Shown one piece after another: positions 9,005 through 18,323 of a stretch of 64,000 nucleotides of DNA (position 1 is the first letter of the stretch; each line of letters opens with the position of its first letter). The DNA comes from Tsukamurella spumae (lineage in GTDB: Bacteria > Actinomycetota > Actinomycetes > Mycobacteriales > Mycobacteriaceae). Under the pieces are notes generated by a model, which was not told where the DNA came from, searched no databases, and saw only the letters and a program-made list of their open reading frames with translations. The DNA lies in contig NZ_JAAXOQ010000007.1 in the NCBI RefSeq assembly GCF_012396015.1, positions 1-64,000 of the forward strand, written 5' to 3'. The translations under genes and the position numbers were made by a program.

Positions 9005-10123
9005 ATGACGGGGGACGAACGCGACGCGTCGAGGGTATTCGTCGCCGTCCCCGCGTTGGGCGCCGCCATGGTGGGCGCGCTGCTGTGGGCCGCGGGCGGC
9101 TGGTCCGCGTGGGCCGTGAACGAGGACGTCTATCCGTGGCCGGTGAAGGCCGGCCTGCTGTGCGCCGCTCTCGCCCTGCAGATCCTGGCCCGCCGGCGCC
9201 CCGCCGTGGGGTTCACTCTCACACTGGCTCTGGTGCTCGCGGATCTCCCGTTCGGGCCGTCGGTGCCGCTGTGGATCGCGCTGTCCGACCTCATCTACCT
9301 CGCCACGGCCCTCGGCTCCGAGCGACTGGTCCGAGTGGTCGCGGGAGTGTCGTTGGCGCTCACGGTCGGCGCCGCGGTGGCCGCCACCGCGCTCGAAGGG
9401 GTCAAGGCCGGCGTGTACGCCACGTTGATCCTGGTGGCCCTGACCTGGTCCCCGATCGGCTACGCGCGAGCACTGCGCGCGTACCGGAAGCTCGCCGCGA
9501 TGGAACGCCAGGAGAGCGAGGCACGGCGGGCGAACACGATCGCGCAGGAGCGTCGCCGGCTCGCCCGAGAACTGCACGACACCGTCGCCGGGCACCTCTC
9601 GGCGGTCGCGATCCTGGCCGACGCCGCGCAGCGCACACCGCAGAATCCCGCGGTCCTGCAGTCGATCCGGTCCGGCAGCCTGGCCGCGCTCGAGGAGATG
9701 CGGGCGACCATCAATCTGCTCACCTCCCCGGACGACGCGGCGGTCCGCACCACCCTCGCCTCGCTCGAACCGCTCATCGCGACCGCGAGCGCGGCGGATG
9801 TCGCCGTCCGGCTGCGCGTGCCCGATACGCCGCTGCCCACCGCCGCCGAGGCCGTGCTCACGCGCATCCTCGGGGAGGTCATCACGAACGCCACCAAACA
9901 CGCGCCGGGCGCTCCGCTGGAGATCGTCGTGGACACCGACCGGGATGAGCTCACCATGACCGCGACCAATCCCCTGCCCTCCACCGCGTGGTCGGAGGGC
10001 TCCGGCGACGGCCTGCGCAACATCGCCTTCCGCGCCGAGTCCGTCGGCGGCTCCGCGACCGCCGGCCCGCACGAGGGGGCCTGGGTCGTACGGGCGAGCG
10101 TGCCGATGGAGGTCGCGCGGTGA
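9005..10123 (+). CDS. Sensor histidine kinase, NarL/DesK type (HisKA_3)
   Basis: A 372-residue membrane kinase. The N-terminal half has five hydrophobic helices (roughly residues 10-32, 47-62, 66-82, 88-104 and 110-150) with short loops and no large sensor domain. The HisKA_3 H-box is 'ERRRLARELHDTVAGHLS' with phospho-acceptor His191. The ATPase domain shows an N-box-like 'ILGEVITNATKHAP' and a G-box 'GDGLRNI'. The signal it senses is unknown. Its stop overlaps the start of the response regulator gene (GTGA), so the two are translationally coupled. Confidence 0.9.
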   Translation: MTGDERDASRVFVAVPALGAAMVGALLWAAGGWSAWAVNEDVYPWPVKAGLLCAALALQILARRRPAVGFTLTLALVLADLPFGPSVPLWIALSDLIYLATALGSERLVRVVAGVSLALTVGAAVAATALEGVKAGVYATLILVALTWSPIGYARALRAYRKLAAMERQESEARRANTIAQERRRLARELHDTVAGHLSAVAILADAAQRTPQNPAVLQSIRSGSLAALEEMRATINLLTSPDDAAVRTTLASLEPLIATASAADVAVRLRVPDTPLPTAAEAVLTRILGEVITNATKHAPGAPLEIVVDTDRDELTMTATNPLPSTAWSEGSGDGLRNIAFRAESVGGSATAGPHEGAWVVRASVPMEVAR

Positions 10124-10770
10124 CGGTCACCGTCGTCCTGGCGGACGACCATGCGGCGATCCGGGCGGGCCTGCGGCTGCTCCTGGAGTCGACGGGCGAG
10201 GTGCGGGTGCTCGGCGAGGCGGCCGACGGTGCCGCCGCGCTGCGGCAGGCACGGGCGCTCAAGCCCGATGTGGTGGTCATGGATGTACGGATGCCGCGGG
10301 TGGACGGACTCGCCGCGACCGCGTCCGTGGTCGCGGAGACCGACTGTGCCGTACTGGTCCTCACGACCTTCGACCTCGACGAGTACGTGCTCGGCGCCCT
10401 CCGCGCGGGGGCGAGCGGCTTCCTGCTCAAGTCCGCGGGTGGCGACGAGCTGATCCGCGCCGTGCGGGCGGTCGCGGACGGCGACGCGGTGCTGGACCCG
10501 AAGGTGACCCGCGCCGTGATCGGCGCGCTGCCCCGCCCCGCCGACGAGCCCGCGCCGGTGGACCTGTCCGCGCTCACCGATCGCGAACGCGACGTGCTGG
10601 CGGGGCTGGGCGACGGGCTCTCCAACCAGCAGATCGCCCGTCGTCTGGACATCGGGGAGGCGACGGTGAAGACCCACGTCTCCCGCGTGCTGATGAAGCT
10701 CGGCGTGCAGTCGCGCGTGCAGGCCGCGGTGATCGCCGCGCAGTCCGGAACGACTGATAGCGCCACATAG
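10120..10770 (+). CDS. LuxR/NarL-family response regulator
   Basis: A 216-residue two-component transcription factor paired with the kinase before it. The receiver domain has the acidic pair 'ADDH' at 8-11, phospho-acceptor Asp55 in VVVMDVRMPRVDG, and the conserved Lys in FLLKSAG near 105. A GerE-type helix-turn-helix occupies about 150-205 ('LTDRERDVLAGLGDGLSNQQ', then IARRLDIGEATVKTHV). Targets cannot be deduced from the window. The start is a GTG overlapping the kinase stop. Confidence 0.92.
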   Translation: MTVTVVLADDHAAIRAGLRLLLESTGEVRVLGEAADGAAALRQARALKPDVVVMDVRMPRVDGLAATASVVAETDCAVLVLTTFDLDEYVLGALRAGASGFLLKSAGGDELIRAVRAVADGDAVLDPKVTRAVIGALPRPADEPAPVDLSALTDRERDVLAGLGDGLSNQQIARRLDIGEATVKTHVSRVLMKLGVQSRVQAAVIAAQSGTTDSAT

Positions 10771-10792
10771 CATCAATCGCTGTCCCGGCACC

Positions 10793-11089
10793 ATGACCAG
10801 AACGATCAGCCAGGCGGAGTTGCGGAACGGCAGCGCCGGTGTCATGGACGCACTTGAGGCCGGCGACGCCTTCATCATCACGCACAACGGCCGACCAGTC
10901 GGCGAACTCCGGCCGATCCGGGCGCCCCGAGAGGTCTCCACGGCTGAAGTGAAGCGCCGCTTCGCCGGATTCGTCGGCACGTACGCGTTGCTGAATCGGA
11001 GCTCCCGGCCTCCTCCAGGATCAGCGCCATCACCCTCGCCGAGCTGGGACGCTGATCGTCGCGGCCGGCCGCAGCCCGAAGCCGCGTAA
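10793..11089 (+). CDS. Phd/YefM-type antitoxin with an aberrant C-terminus (relic TA locus)
   Basis: Residues 1-45 (MTRTISQAELRNGSAGVMDA, with 'FIITHNGRPVGELRP') are a normal Phd/YefM DNA-binding domain. This fold normally represses its own operon and neutralises a VapC-type toxin through its C-terminus. After about residue 62 (..VKRRFAGF) the sequence turns into a Pro/Arg-rich run (RSSRPPPGSAPSP) unlike any antitoxin. It is an out-of-frame reading of the damaged toxin gene behind it. The antitoxin is therefore probably truncated functionally, though DNA binding could survive. Confidence 0.65.
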   Translation: MTRTISQAELRNGSAGVMDALEAGDAFIITHNGRPVGELRPIRAPREVSTAEVKRRFAGFVGTYALLNRSSRPPPGSAPSPSPSWDADRRGRPQPEAA

Positions 11090-11207
11090 GGTGGACCTGA
11101 TGATCGCGGCGATCGCGTCCGCAAACGGTCTCCCCCTGTTCACGAGCAACACTGACGACCTCGTCGGACTCAAATCCATCGTCCCCCTGGTACCGGTCAC
11201 TCCCGCG
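10981..11207 (+). pseudogene. VapC (PIN-domain) toxin remnant with internal deletion and frameshift
   Basis: Two VapC-like pieces occur in different frames. Positions 10981-11052 encode VAESELPASSRISAITLAEL, the middle of a PIN domain. Positions 11049-11207 encode IVAAGRSPKPRKVDLMIAAI and ..NGLPLFTSNTDDLVGL, the C-terminal part with the conserved Asp-rich motif. The N-terminal catalytic segment is missing and roughly 60 codons are lost between the pieces. No native stop follows; the frame runs on to 11462 across the neighbouring gene. The nuclease is inactive by any reading. Confidence 0.72.
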
Positions 11208-11286
11208 AGCACGCCGTCGGGGCTGACCGCGCGCCGTCCACCATCACCGGCGGGACGGCCCGCGGCGGATCCGTACCCTCACCCCC

Positions 11287-14200
11287 TCACCGGGCGAGGG
11301 TACGGATCCAGTCTCGAGTGGCGGCGGGGTCGATCACGTCGTCCAGTTCGAAGGTGGTGGCGGCGTGCAGGGCCCGGCCGCGCTGGTACGCCAGTGCCAG
11401 CAACTGGTCGAAGAGCTCGGCGCGAGCGGCCTCGTCCGGTGCCGCGGCGAGTTCCTTGCTGAAGCCCAGCCGCACCGCGCCCTCGAGGCCCATACCGCCG
11501 ATCTCGCCGGTCGGCCACGCGACGGTGAACTGGGGTGCGTGGAAGCTCCCCGCCGCCATCGCCATGGCGCCGAGACCGTAGCCCTTGCGCAGGAGGAAGA
11601 CTCCGACCGGCACGGTGAGCCGGGCGCCGAGCACGAACAGCCGGGAGAAGCGCCGCACCGTCGCCTGCTCCTCCGCGTCCGGGCCCACCATGAACCCCGG
11701 GGTGTCACACAGCGAGACCACCGGAAGCCCGTGCGCCTGCGCCAGTTCCAGGAAGTCCGCGAGCTTGTCGGCGGCCTCGGCATCGATGGCGCCGCCCAGG
11801 TGCCGGGTGCTGTTGGCGATGAGCGCGTAGGGCACGCCCTCCACCCGCACCAGCGCGGTGATCACGCCGACCCCGTAGTCGCGGCGCAGTTCCAGCGTCG
11901 AGTCCTCGTCGACGATCGCCGCGATCGCGGCACGGACGTCGTAGGCGCGCAACCGGTTCTCCGGCACCACATGTCGAACCCCGCGCGGATCGGGGGCGGT
12001 CCAGTCGTCGACGGCTCCCGCGAAATAGCCGAGGTACCTCCGCGCCTGCTGCACCGCCTGCACCTCGTCGTCCGCGACGACGTGCACCACGCCGTTGCGG
12101 CGCTGCACGTCGATCGGGCCGATCGCCTCGGGCGGGAACTCCCCCAGCCCGCCGCCGGAGATCATCGCGGGGCCGCCCATGCCGATGTTCGCATCGGACG
12201 TCGCGATGATCACATCGCAGACACCTGCGAGCGCGGCGTTGCCGGCGAAGCACCGTCCCGAGACGACGGCGATCAGCGGCACCCGTCCGCGCAGCGCGCC
12301 GAGCGACCGGAAGGTGGGGACGTCGAGGCCCGCCACGATGTCGATGTCCGTGTCGCCGGGGCGACCGCCGCCGCCCTCGGCGAAGAGCACGATCGGGACG
12401 CCGCGGCGCTCCGCCACGTCGATGAGGCGGTCCGTCTTGGCGTGGTTGCGCCAGCCCTGCGTGCCGGCCAGCACCGTGTAGTCGTAGGAGATCACCATCG
12501 CCTCGGTGCCGTCGATCGTCGCGAGTCCGCCGATCAGTCCGTCCGCGGCGCCGGTGGCGATGAGGTCCTCCTCCGACCGGCGGGCGCGCTGCGCCGGCAG
12601 GACCAGCGCGCCGTACTCGGTGAAGCTCCCCGCGTCCACGAGGTCGTCGATGTTCTCACGCGCGGTGCGCCGACCGATCCGGCGCCGCTTGGCCACGGCG
12701 TCCGGGCGGCCCTCGTCGCGGGTCACGCGGTGCCGCTCGCGCACCTCGTCGAGGTCCGCGCGGCGCCGGTCGAGATCGCCCTCGTCCGCTCCGTCGTGTC
12801 CGTCGAGCGCGCCGCCCGCGGGTGCATAGGTCAGGAGCGGCGTCCCCGCCGTCACCGTGCGCCCGGGCCGCACCAGCACCTCGCCGACGGTGACCGGCAC
12901 CGTCAGCACCTGCTCGTGCTCCATCTTCATCGCCTCGAGGACGACCAGCGCGGTGCCCGGCTCGGCGGTCTCGCCCTGCTCCGCCACCGCGACGACGGTG
13001 CCCGTCATCGTCGCGACCAGGACGTCACCGTCGAGATCGGCCGACGGCGTGTCTCCCGCCTCCGCCGCGGGTGCGAGTTCCGCGATCCGGCGGGTGAGGT
13101 ACCCCGTATCGACGGGGCCCGAACGGAATTCGGGGTCCGCAAGAACGGCACGCAGCAGTCCGATGGTGGTCCCGGGGCCGTCGATGACGAACTCGCCCAG
13201 CGCCGCGTCGAGCTTGGCGAAGGCGCGTTCCGCGGTCGCCGCGCGCACGATCACCTTCGCGAGCAGCGAATCGTACCGGGCGGAGGTGGTCAGGCCGGGC
13301 CGGCCGTAGCCGTCCACCCGCACCCCGCGCCCCGTCGGGGGCGTGTACGCGGTGAGCCGACCCGCGGACGGGAGGACGGTCCCGTCCGGTTGCGGTACCT
13401 CGAGGTTGACGCGTGCCTGCACCGCGGTGCCGCGGGCGATCGCCGGTGCGCCGGTGATGACGCCGTCGCGGCAGGCGATGCCGACGGGTAGGTCCAGCGA
13501 TGCGAGCGCGGCGCCCTCCGCGAGGGCGAGTTGCACGGCGACCAGGTCGATGCCGGTGACCTCCTCGGTCACGGTGTGCTCCACCTGGATCCGAGGATTG
13601 ACCTCCAGGAAGACCGCGGTGTTCTCGCGGACCAGGAACTCGACGGTGGCCAGGCCGCGGTAGCCGGCGGCGGCGCACAGCCGGGCGGCGTGGCCGTGCA
13701 GCGCGGTCCGCAGCTCGTCGGTCAGCGCGGGCGCCGGCGCGAGCTCGATCAGCTTCTGGTTGCGGCGCTGCACGCTGCAGTCCCGATCGCCGAGCGCGAG
13801 GGCGCTGTCCCCGTCGCCGGCGATCTGCACCTCGATGTGCCGGGCCCCGGTCTGCAGTTCCTCCGCGAAGACCCGGCCGTCGCCGAACCCGAGCTCCGCC
13901 TCGGAGACACAGGCGCGGTAGGCGGATTCGAGGTCCTCCTCGAACCGCGGCCCGGGCAGCACTGCCCGCATGCCGCGCCCGCCGCCGCCGGCGAGGGCCT
14001 TGATCATGACGCCGCTCGGGCGGCCGGCGGCGAAGGCCCGCACGGTCGCGAGGTCGGCGCCGCCCTCGGTGGCCGCGGGCACCGGGACGCCCACGGCGAC
14101 GGCGGCCGCGCGGGCGGCGGCCTTATCGCCGAAGGCACGCAGGACCTCCGGAGCGGGGCCGACGAAGGCCAGGCCGGCTGCGGCGCACGCGGCAGCGAAA

Positions 14201-14460
14201 TCGGCGTTCTCGGCTAGGAATCCGTAGCCCGGGTGCACCGCATCGGCCCCGGTCCGCGCGGCGGCCGCGAGGACCGCATCGGCGTCGAGGTACGACGCGG
14301 GTCCGGATCCGTTCAACGCCACGGCATCGTCGGCCGCGGCGACGTGCGGGGTGTCGGCGTCGTCGGCGGCGTAGACCGCCACGGTGGGAACGCCCAGCTC
14401 CTGTGCCGTGCGGATGATCCGCAGCGCGATCTCGCCGCGGTTCGCGATGAGCAGTTTCAC
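11287..14460 (-). CDS. Single-chain long acyl-CoA carboxylase (BC-BCCP-CT fusion)
   Basis: A biotin-dependent acyl-CoA carboxylase with all domains in one 1057-residue chain. Biotin carboxylase occupies about 1-445 (KLLIANRGEIALRIIRTAQE, glycine-rich ATP loop KALAGGGGRGMR). The biotin carrier domain lies around 480-550, with biotinyl-Lys512 in EAMKMEH. The carboxyltransferase occupies about 590-1057 ('GGGGRPGDTDIDIVAGLDVP', CFAGNAALAG, GVGVITALVRVEG). Most actinobacterial enzymes split these over two or three subunits; this layout matches the LCC class. GTG 14460 overlaps the stop of the acyl-CoA ligase gene (GTGA), so ligase and carboxylase are coupled. The substrate is unknown. Confidence 0.88.
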   Translation of the reverse strand: MKLLIANRGEIALRIIRTAQELGVPTVAVYAADDADTPHVAAADDAVALNGSGPASYLDADAVLAAAARTGADAVHPGYGFLAENADFAAACAAAGLAFVGPAPEVLRAFGDKAAARAAAVAVGVPVPAATEGGADLATVRAFAAGRPSGVMIKALAGGGGRGMRAVLPGPRFEEDLESAYRACVSEAELGFGDGRVFAEELQTGARHIEVQIAGDGDSALALGDRDCSVQRRNQKLIELAPAPALTDELRTALHGHAARLCAAAGYRGLATVEFLVRENTAVFLEVNPRIQVEHTVTEEVTGIDLVAVQLALAEGAALASLDLPVGIACRDGVITGAPAIARGTAVQARVNLEVPQPDGTVLPSAGRLTAYTPPTGRGVRVDGYGRPGLTTSARYDSLLAKVIVRAATAERAFAKLDAALGEFVIDGPGTTIGLLRAVLADPEFRSGPVDTGYLTRRIAELAPAAEAGDTPSADLDGDVLVATMTGTVVAVAEQGETAEPGTALVVLEAMKMEHEQVLTVPVTVGEVLVRPGRTVTAGTPLLTYAPAGGALDGHDGADEGDLDRRRADLDEVRERHRVTRDEGRPDAVAKRRRIGRRTARENIDDLVDAGSFTEYGALVLPAQRARRSEEDLIATGAADGLIGGLATIDGTEAMVISYDYTVLAGTQGWRNHAKTDRLIDVAERRGVPIVLFAEGGGGRPGDTDIDIVAGLDVPTFRSLGALRGRVPLIAVVSGRCFAGNAALAGVCDVIIATSDANIGMGGPAMISGGGLGEFPPEAIGPIDVQRRNGVVHVVADDEVQAVQQARRYLGYFAGAVDDWTAPDPRGVRHVVPENRLRAYDVRAAIAAIVDEDSTLELRRDYGVGVITALVRVEGVPYALIANSTRHLGGAIDAEAADKLADFLELAQAHGLPVVSLCDTPGFMVGPDAEEQATVRRFSRLFVLGARLTVPVGVFLLRKGYGLGAMAMAAGSFHAPQFTVAWPTGEIGGMGLEGAVRLGFSKELAAAPDEAARAELFDQLLALAYQRGRALHAATTFELDDVIDPAATRDWIRTLAR

Positions 14461-16193
14461 TCCGACTCCCCCGTCTCCACCGCGATCTGCGCGGCCCTGG
14501 CGAACAGATCGCCCTTGCGCACCTTGCCGGTCGCGGTCATCGGCAGCGCGTCGACCACGACGAAGTCGGGGACCTTGTACCCCGCCATGTTCGCGCGGGC
14601 CCAGGCGGTCAGCTCGGCGACATCGAGTGGCTCCGCGGAGACGACGAAGGCGAGCGGTACCTGCCCCTTCCGCGCGTCCGGACGTGGGACGACCGAGACG
14701 GTACCGATGGACGGGTGCGCCTTGAGCAGGCCCTCGACCTCGGACGGGAACACCGACATGCCGTTCACCTTGATCATCTCCTTGGTGCGAGCGAGGTAGT
14801 GCACCGCGCCCCACTCGTCGAGCCGGCCGACATCGCCGGTGTGCAGCCAGCCGTCGCGGATCGCCTCCGCGGTGGCCTCGGGCCGGCGGTGGTAGGCGGT
14901 GAGGATCGACGGGCTGCGCACGACGATCTCGCCGGACTCGCCGACGGGGACGGGCGCACCGTCGGCGTCCACGATCAGGATGTCCGTGCCGGGCACGGGA
15001 AGTCCGCAGAACACGGGGTCGGCGGTGAGGTCCAGGTCGCCGTCCTGGAAGCCCAGGGTGAAGGTGTCGGCGGTGTGCGTCTCGGTCATGCCGTAGGAGG
15101 CCTCGCGGAGCGTCCCACCGGTCAGTGCGCGCCAGCGGGCGCGCAGCTCCGGAGTCAGCTTGAGGACGAAGGAGACCGCGAAAGGGCTGACGACGGTGCC
15201 GAACCCGGCGCCGTCGAATCCCGGGAGTTCCATCAACTCGACGTAGTTGTCGACGGTGCCCACCAGGTCGGTCACGGCGTACCGCGCGACGAGCGCCGCG
15301 ACGGCCACCGGGTCCCAGCGAGTGAGGAGGACCACCGTCTGGCCGTTGACGAGCGGCTTGAGGATGCCGAAATCCTCTCCGGCGATCCAGAACACGGGCA
15401 GGAAGTTCAGGCCGACCGCGCCCGGGTCCCCCACCGGGCCGCCGCCCGCGAGCGTCGCGGTGGCGGCGGTGTAGGCCATGTGCCGCTGCGTGTGCTCGCA
15501 CCCCTTCGGCAGGCCGGTGGTGCCTCCGGTGTAGTTCAGGGCGGCGAGCGCATCCGGGTCGGATTCGCGGATCGGTGCGGGAGCGGCGGCCACCACCCGG
15601 CGCCAGTCGCTTCGCGGGTCCGGCGCGGTGTCGAAGGGCGGCGGCGCATCGGCGAACGGCGTTGTGCCGTAGAGGAGGTCGCCCAGGGCCGTCGCGATCA
15701 CGGTGTGCACGGCCGTCTCCGCCCGCACGGACCGCACCAGGTCCAGCAGGTCCGTCTGGGCGAGGAGCACGCCCACGCCGGCGTCCTCCAGTTCGTGCTG
15801 CAGTTCGCGCCCCTTGAGCAACGGATTGACCGGCACGTGAACGGCGCCGAGCTTGAGGATCCCGAGCATGGCAATGGAGAACTGCGGACAGTTCCCCAGG
15901 TACACGCCCACCGCGTCGCCCGGCCGCACGCCGTGCTCGGCCAGCAGTCCGGCGAACCGATCGGAGAGGTCGTCGTACTCGGCGTAGGTCAACTCCCGCC
16001 CGTAGAAGGCGATCGCGACCGTCTCCGGCCGCTGCCGCGCCCAGTGCCGCAGGTGCTCGACCATCGCCGGTGTGCCGGCGGGGTATTCGACGGTGCGCGG
16101 CACCTGCGCGGGCCAGTTCCGCAGGCGCAGCGCGTGGATCTCCTCGGCGGCGGCGGCGAGCGCGGCGGCCCGGTCGGTGATCGCGTCGGACAT
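14457..16193 (-). CDS. AMP-forming acyl-CoA synthetase (ligase)
   Basis: Activates a carboxylic acid to its CoA thioester through an acyl-adenylate. The 578-residue ANL-superfamily protein has the P-loop-like A3 motif 'YTGGTTGLPKG' (near 190), the A5 motif 'SYGMTETHTADTF', the A7 motif 'GWLHTGDVGRL' and the hinge/A10 region ending 'MTATGKVRKGDLF'. The catalytic Lys near the C-terminus is in that last motif. It sits 8 bases after the TetR gene and overlaps the carboxylase gene. The pair implies activation and then carboxylation of the same acid. Confidence 0.88.
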   Translation of the reverse strand: MSDAITDRAAALAAAAEEIHALRLRNWPAQVPRTVEYPAGTPAMVEHLRHWARQRPETVAIAFYGRELTYAEYDDLSDRFAGLLAEHGVRPGDAVGVYLGNCPQFSIAMLGILKLGAVHVPVNPLLKGRELQHELEDAGVGVLLAQTDLLDLVRSVRAETAVHTVIATALGDLLYGTTPFADAPPPFDTAPDPRSDWRRVVAAAPAPIRESDPDALAALNYTGGTTGLPKGCEHTQRHMAYTAATATLAGGGPVGDPGAVGLNFLPVFWIAGEDFGILKPLVNGQTVVLLTRWDPVAVAALVARYAVTDLVGTVDNYVELMELPGFDGAGFGTVVSPFAVSFVLKLTPELRARWRALTGGTLREASYGMTETHTADTFTLGFQDGDLDLTADPVFCGLPVPGTDILIVDADGAPVPVGESGEIVVRSPSILTAYHRRPEATAEAIRDGWLHTGDVGRLDEWGAVHYLARTKEMIKVNGMSVFPSEVEGLLKAHPSIGTVSVVPRPDARKGQVPLAFVVSAEPLDVAELTAWARANMAGYKVPDFVVVDALPMTATGKVRKGDLFARAAQIAVETGESE

Positions 16194-16201
16194 GATGCTC
16201 C

Positions 16202-16834
16202 TTAGCCGACCGGAACCTCTCGGATGCCGATCAATCGCTGTGCCACGCGGATCTGGTCCGCGATGAAGCGCTCGCGCTCGGCCGCGCTGTCGCGGGCCAC
16301 GCGCTTCGCGCCGTGGTGGATGATGTCGTTGAGGATGCGGACCAGGGCCGCGGGCTCCAGGCACAGGTCGACGGTGCCGGGATCGAGCGCCGCCAGGTAG
16401 GCGGTGTAGCGGCGGTGCGTACGCCGGATCATCCGCTCCCAGATCACCGCCACGTCGTCGCGGACCGGCGCCATCGCGTCGAACAGCGCGACGAGGCCGC
16501 CGTTCGCGAACACCCCGTCGGCGTAGGCCCGCATCGTCGCGGCGATCACCTCGCGCGGGTCCGTGGTTTCGATCCCCGCGAGGGACTGCGTCGCCTCGAG
16601 CTCGTCCGCCACCCGGTCCACGAGGGCCAGCAGGATCTCGTCCTTGGACCGGAAGTAGGCGTAGAACGTGGGGCGCGAGGTCTGTGCGCGGGCCGCGATG
16701 AGCTCGACGGTGGTGGCGGCGTAGCCGAGGTCGTCGAAGCACTCCGCCGCCGCCCGGAGGAGCTCCTCCCGGCGGGCGCCGCCGGCGTCCTTGCGGTTCG
16801 CGCGGGCCCGCTCCTGCGATTCGCTGATCGTCAC
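16202..16834 (-). CDS. TetR-family transcriptional regulator
   Basis: A 210-residue repressor-type protein. The N-terminal helix-turn-helix is clear at about 20-65 ('REELLRAAAECFDDLGYAAT' leading into TVELIAARAQTSRPTFYAYF). The C-terminal ligand domain is of the type common in lipid-responsive TetR proteins. I used the second of two in-frame GTG starts (16834; the other is at 16840). It is the first gene before the ligase and carboxylase, with 8 bases to the ligase start, and probably controls them and the upstream transporter. The likely effector is an acyl-CoA, by analogy only. Confidence 0.85.
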   Translation of the reverse strand: MTISESQERARANRKDAGGARREELLRAAAECFDDLGYAATTVELIAARAQTSRPTFYAYFRSKDEILLALVDRVADELEATQSLAGIETTDPREVIAATMRAYADGVFANGGLVALFDAMAPVRDDVAVIWERMIRRTHRRYTAYLAALDPGTVDLCLEPAALVRILNDIIHHGAKRVARDSAAERERFIADQIRVAQRLIGIREVPVG

Positions 16835-16887
16835 GCTCACGAGTGTGCTCGGCCGAGACCGGACCTTCAACAACGCCAGCGCGCGCG

Positions 16888-18273
16888 TCACGCGGACGCC
16901 GGGACGCCCGGGACGGCCTCCGGGTCCTCGCGCACGGCCCTGCCGTTCGTCTCCTTGAGGAAGTACGCGCTGGCCAGGGTGACCAGCCCCATCGCGGCGA
17001 GGTACACCGACACGAGGGTGGTGGACTGCGTCTCCGCGATGATGGCGGTCATGATGAGCGGTGCGACGCCCGAGACGCCGACCGCCGCGAGCTGGTACGC
17101 GAGCGAGGCGCCGGAGTAGCGGATACGGGGCTCGAACAGCTCGGCCATGAACGCCGCGAGCGGGCCGTAGGTCAGCGCCTGGCCGAAGCTCGAGACGAAC
17201 ATCGCGACCAGGAGCAGTCCCACGTTCGTGGTCTCCGCGAGCCAGAAGAACGGGAACGCCCACACGATGAGCATCGCGGCACCGAGCAGGATCAGCGGCC
17301 GGCGGCCCACCCGGTCGGACACGGCGCCCGCCGCCATGATCACCAGGGGCATCACGAGCGAGGTGACCAGCACGCAGGCCAGGATCGAATTGCTGCTCAT
17401 GCCGAGGCCGCCCGCGGAGGGCTTCTTGCTGCCGTAGCTCACGAAGCCGGCGATGGAGACGTAGAACGCGGAGTTCGTTCCGGCCAGCAGGCCGGCACCG
17501 AGCAGGATCTTGCCCCAGTGCCCACGGATCGCCTCGGACAGCGGCGCCGCCGCGACGGTCTCCTTGCCGGCGTTCTTGGCCGCGACCTCGCGCTGCAGGG
17601 CGAGGAACTCGGGTGAGTCCTCGATCTTCTTGTGGATGTACATCACGACGGGCACCAGCACCGCACTGGCCCAGAACGGCACGCGCCAGCCCCAGCTGAG
17701 GAAGGCGGCGTCGTCGAGCACGGTGTTCATCAGGATCATCATCAGGTTGCCCAGGAGCAGGCCGAGCGGGACGCCCATCTGACCGAAGGTGCCGGCGAAT
17801 CCACGCTTCTTCGGGCCCGCGGACTCGGTGAGCAGCAGCACCACACCGCCCCATTGACCGCCGCATGCGAGGCCCTGGATGAACCGCAGCGAGACCAGCA
17901 GGATCGGCGCGAGCGAGCCGATCGCCGAGGCGGTCGGCAGGCAGCCGATGAGGAAGGTGGCCGCGCCCATCGCGGACAGGCACCACAGGAGCATCGGCTT
18001 GCGGCCGATCCGGTCACCGAAATGCCCGGCCAGGATTCCGCCGAGCGGACGGGCGATGAAGCCCACCGAGAAGGTGGCGAAGGCCATGAGCGTCCCCATC
18101 AGCGGCGACAGGCCCGGGAAGAAGACCTTGTCGAACACCAGGGCGGCAGCGGTGCCGTAGACGAAGAAGTCGTACCACTCGATCGAGCTGCTCACCAGTC
18201 CGGCGGTGAGCAGCTTGCCGTGCGACTTCTTCTGCACCGGCGCGGCGGCGCCGGACTCGCTGATCTGTGTCAT
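16888..18273 (-). CDS. MFS transporter of the metabolite:H+ symporter (MHS) family
   Basis: A 461-residue twelve-helix proton symporter. The MHS signature between helices 2 and 3 is present (ARPLGGILAGHFGDRIGRK), as is the repeat copy 'SDRVGRRPLIL' between helices 8 and 9. Family members import carboxylates such as citrate, ketoglutarate, shikimate or benzoate. Start ATG 18273 has a GAAGGG ribosome binding site; an ATG further upstream lacks one. It lies 53 bases before the TetR gene on the same strand, ahead of the CoA ligase and carboxylase, so it likely imports the acid they process. Confidence 0.9.
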   Translation of the reverse strand: MTQISESGAAAPVQKKSHGKLLTAGLVSSSIEWYDFFVYGTAAALVFDKVFFPGLSPLMGTLMAFATFSVGFIARPLGGILAGHFGDRIGRKPMLLWCLSAMGAATFLIGCLPTASAIGSLAPILLVSLRFIQGLACGGQWGGVVLLLTESAGPKKRGFAGTFGQMGVPLGLLLGNLMMILMNTVLDDAAFLSWGWRVPFWASAVLVPVVMYIHKKIEDSPEFLALQREVAAKNAGKETVAAAPLSEAIRGHWGKILLGAGLLAGTNSAFYVSIAGFVSYGSKKPSAGGLGMSSNSILACVLVTSLVMPLVIMAAGAVSDRVGRRPLILLGAAMLIVWAFPFFWLAETTNVGLLLVAMFVSSFGQALTYGPLAAFMAELFEPRIRYSGASLAYQLAAVGVSGVAPLIMTAIIAETQSTTLVSVYLAAMGLVTLASAYFLKETNGRAVREDPEAVPGVPASA

Positions 18274-18323
18274 GAACGACCCTTCGTGGAAGTGTGTGAT
18301 CCCCGACACAGAGAATGCTTGAC

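Noticed and set aside
14461-15501. N-terminal extension of the carboxylase frame by 347 codons
   Set aside because: The extension is antisense-like noise within the ligase gene. The conserved biotin carboxylase start (KLLIANRGEIA) begins directly at GTG 14460.
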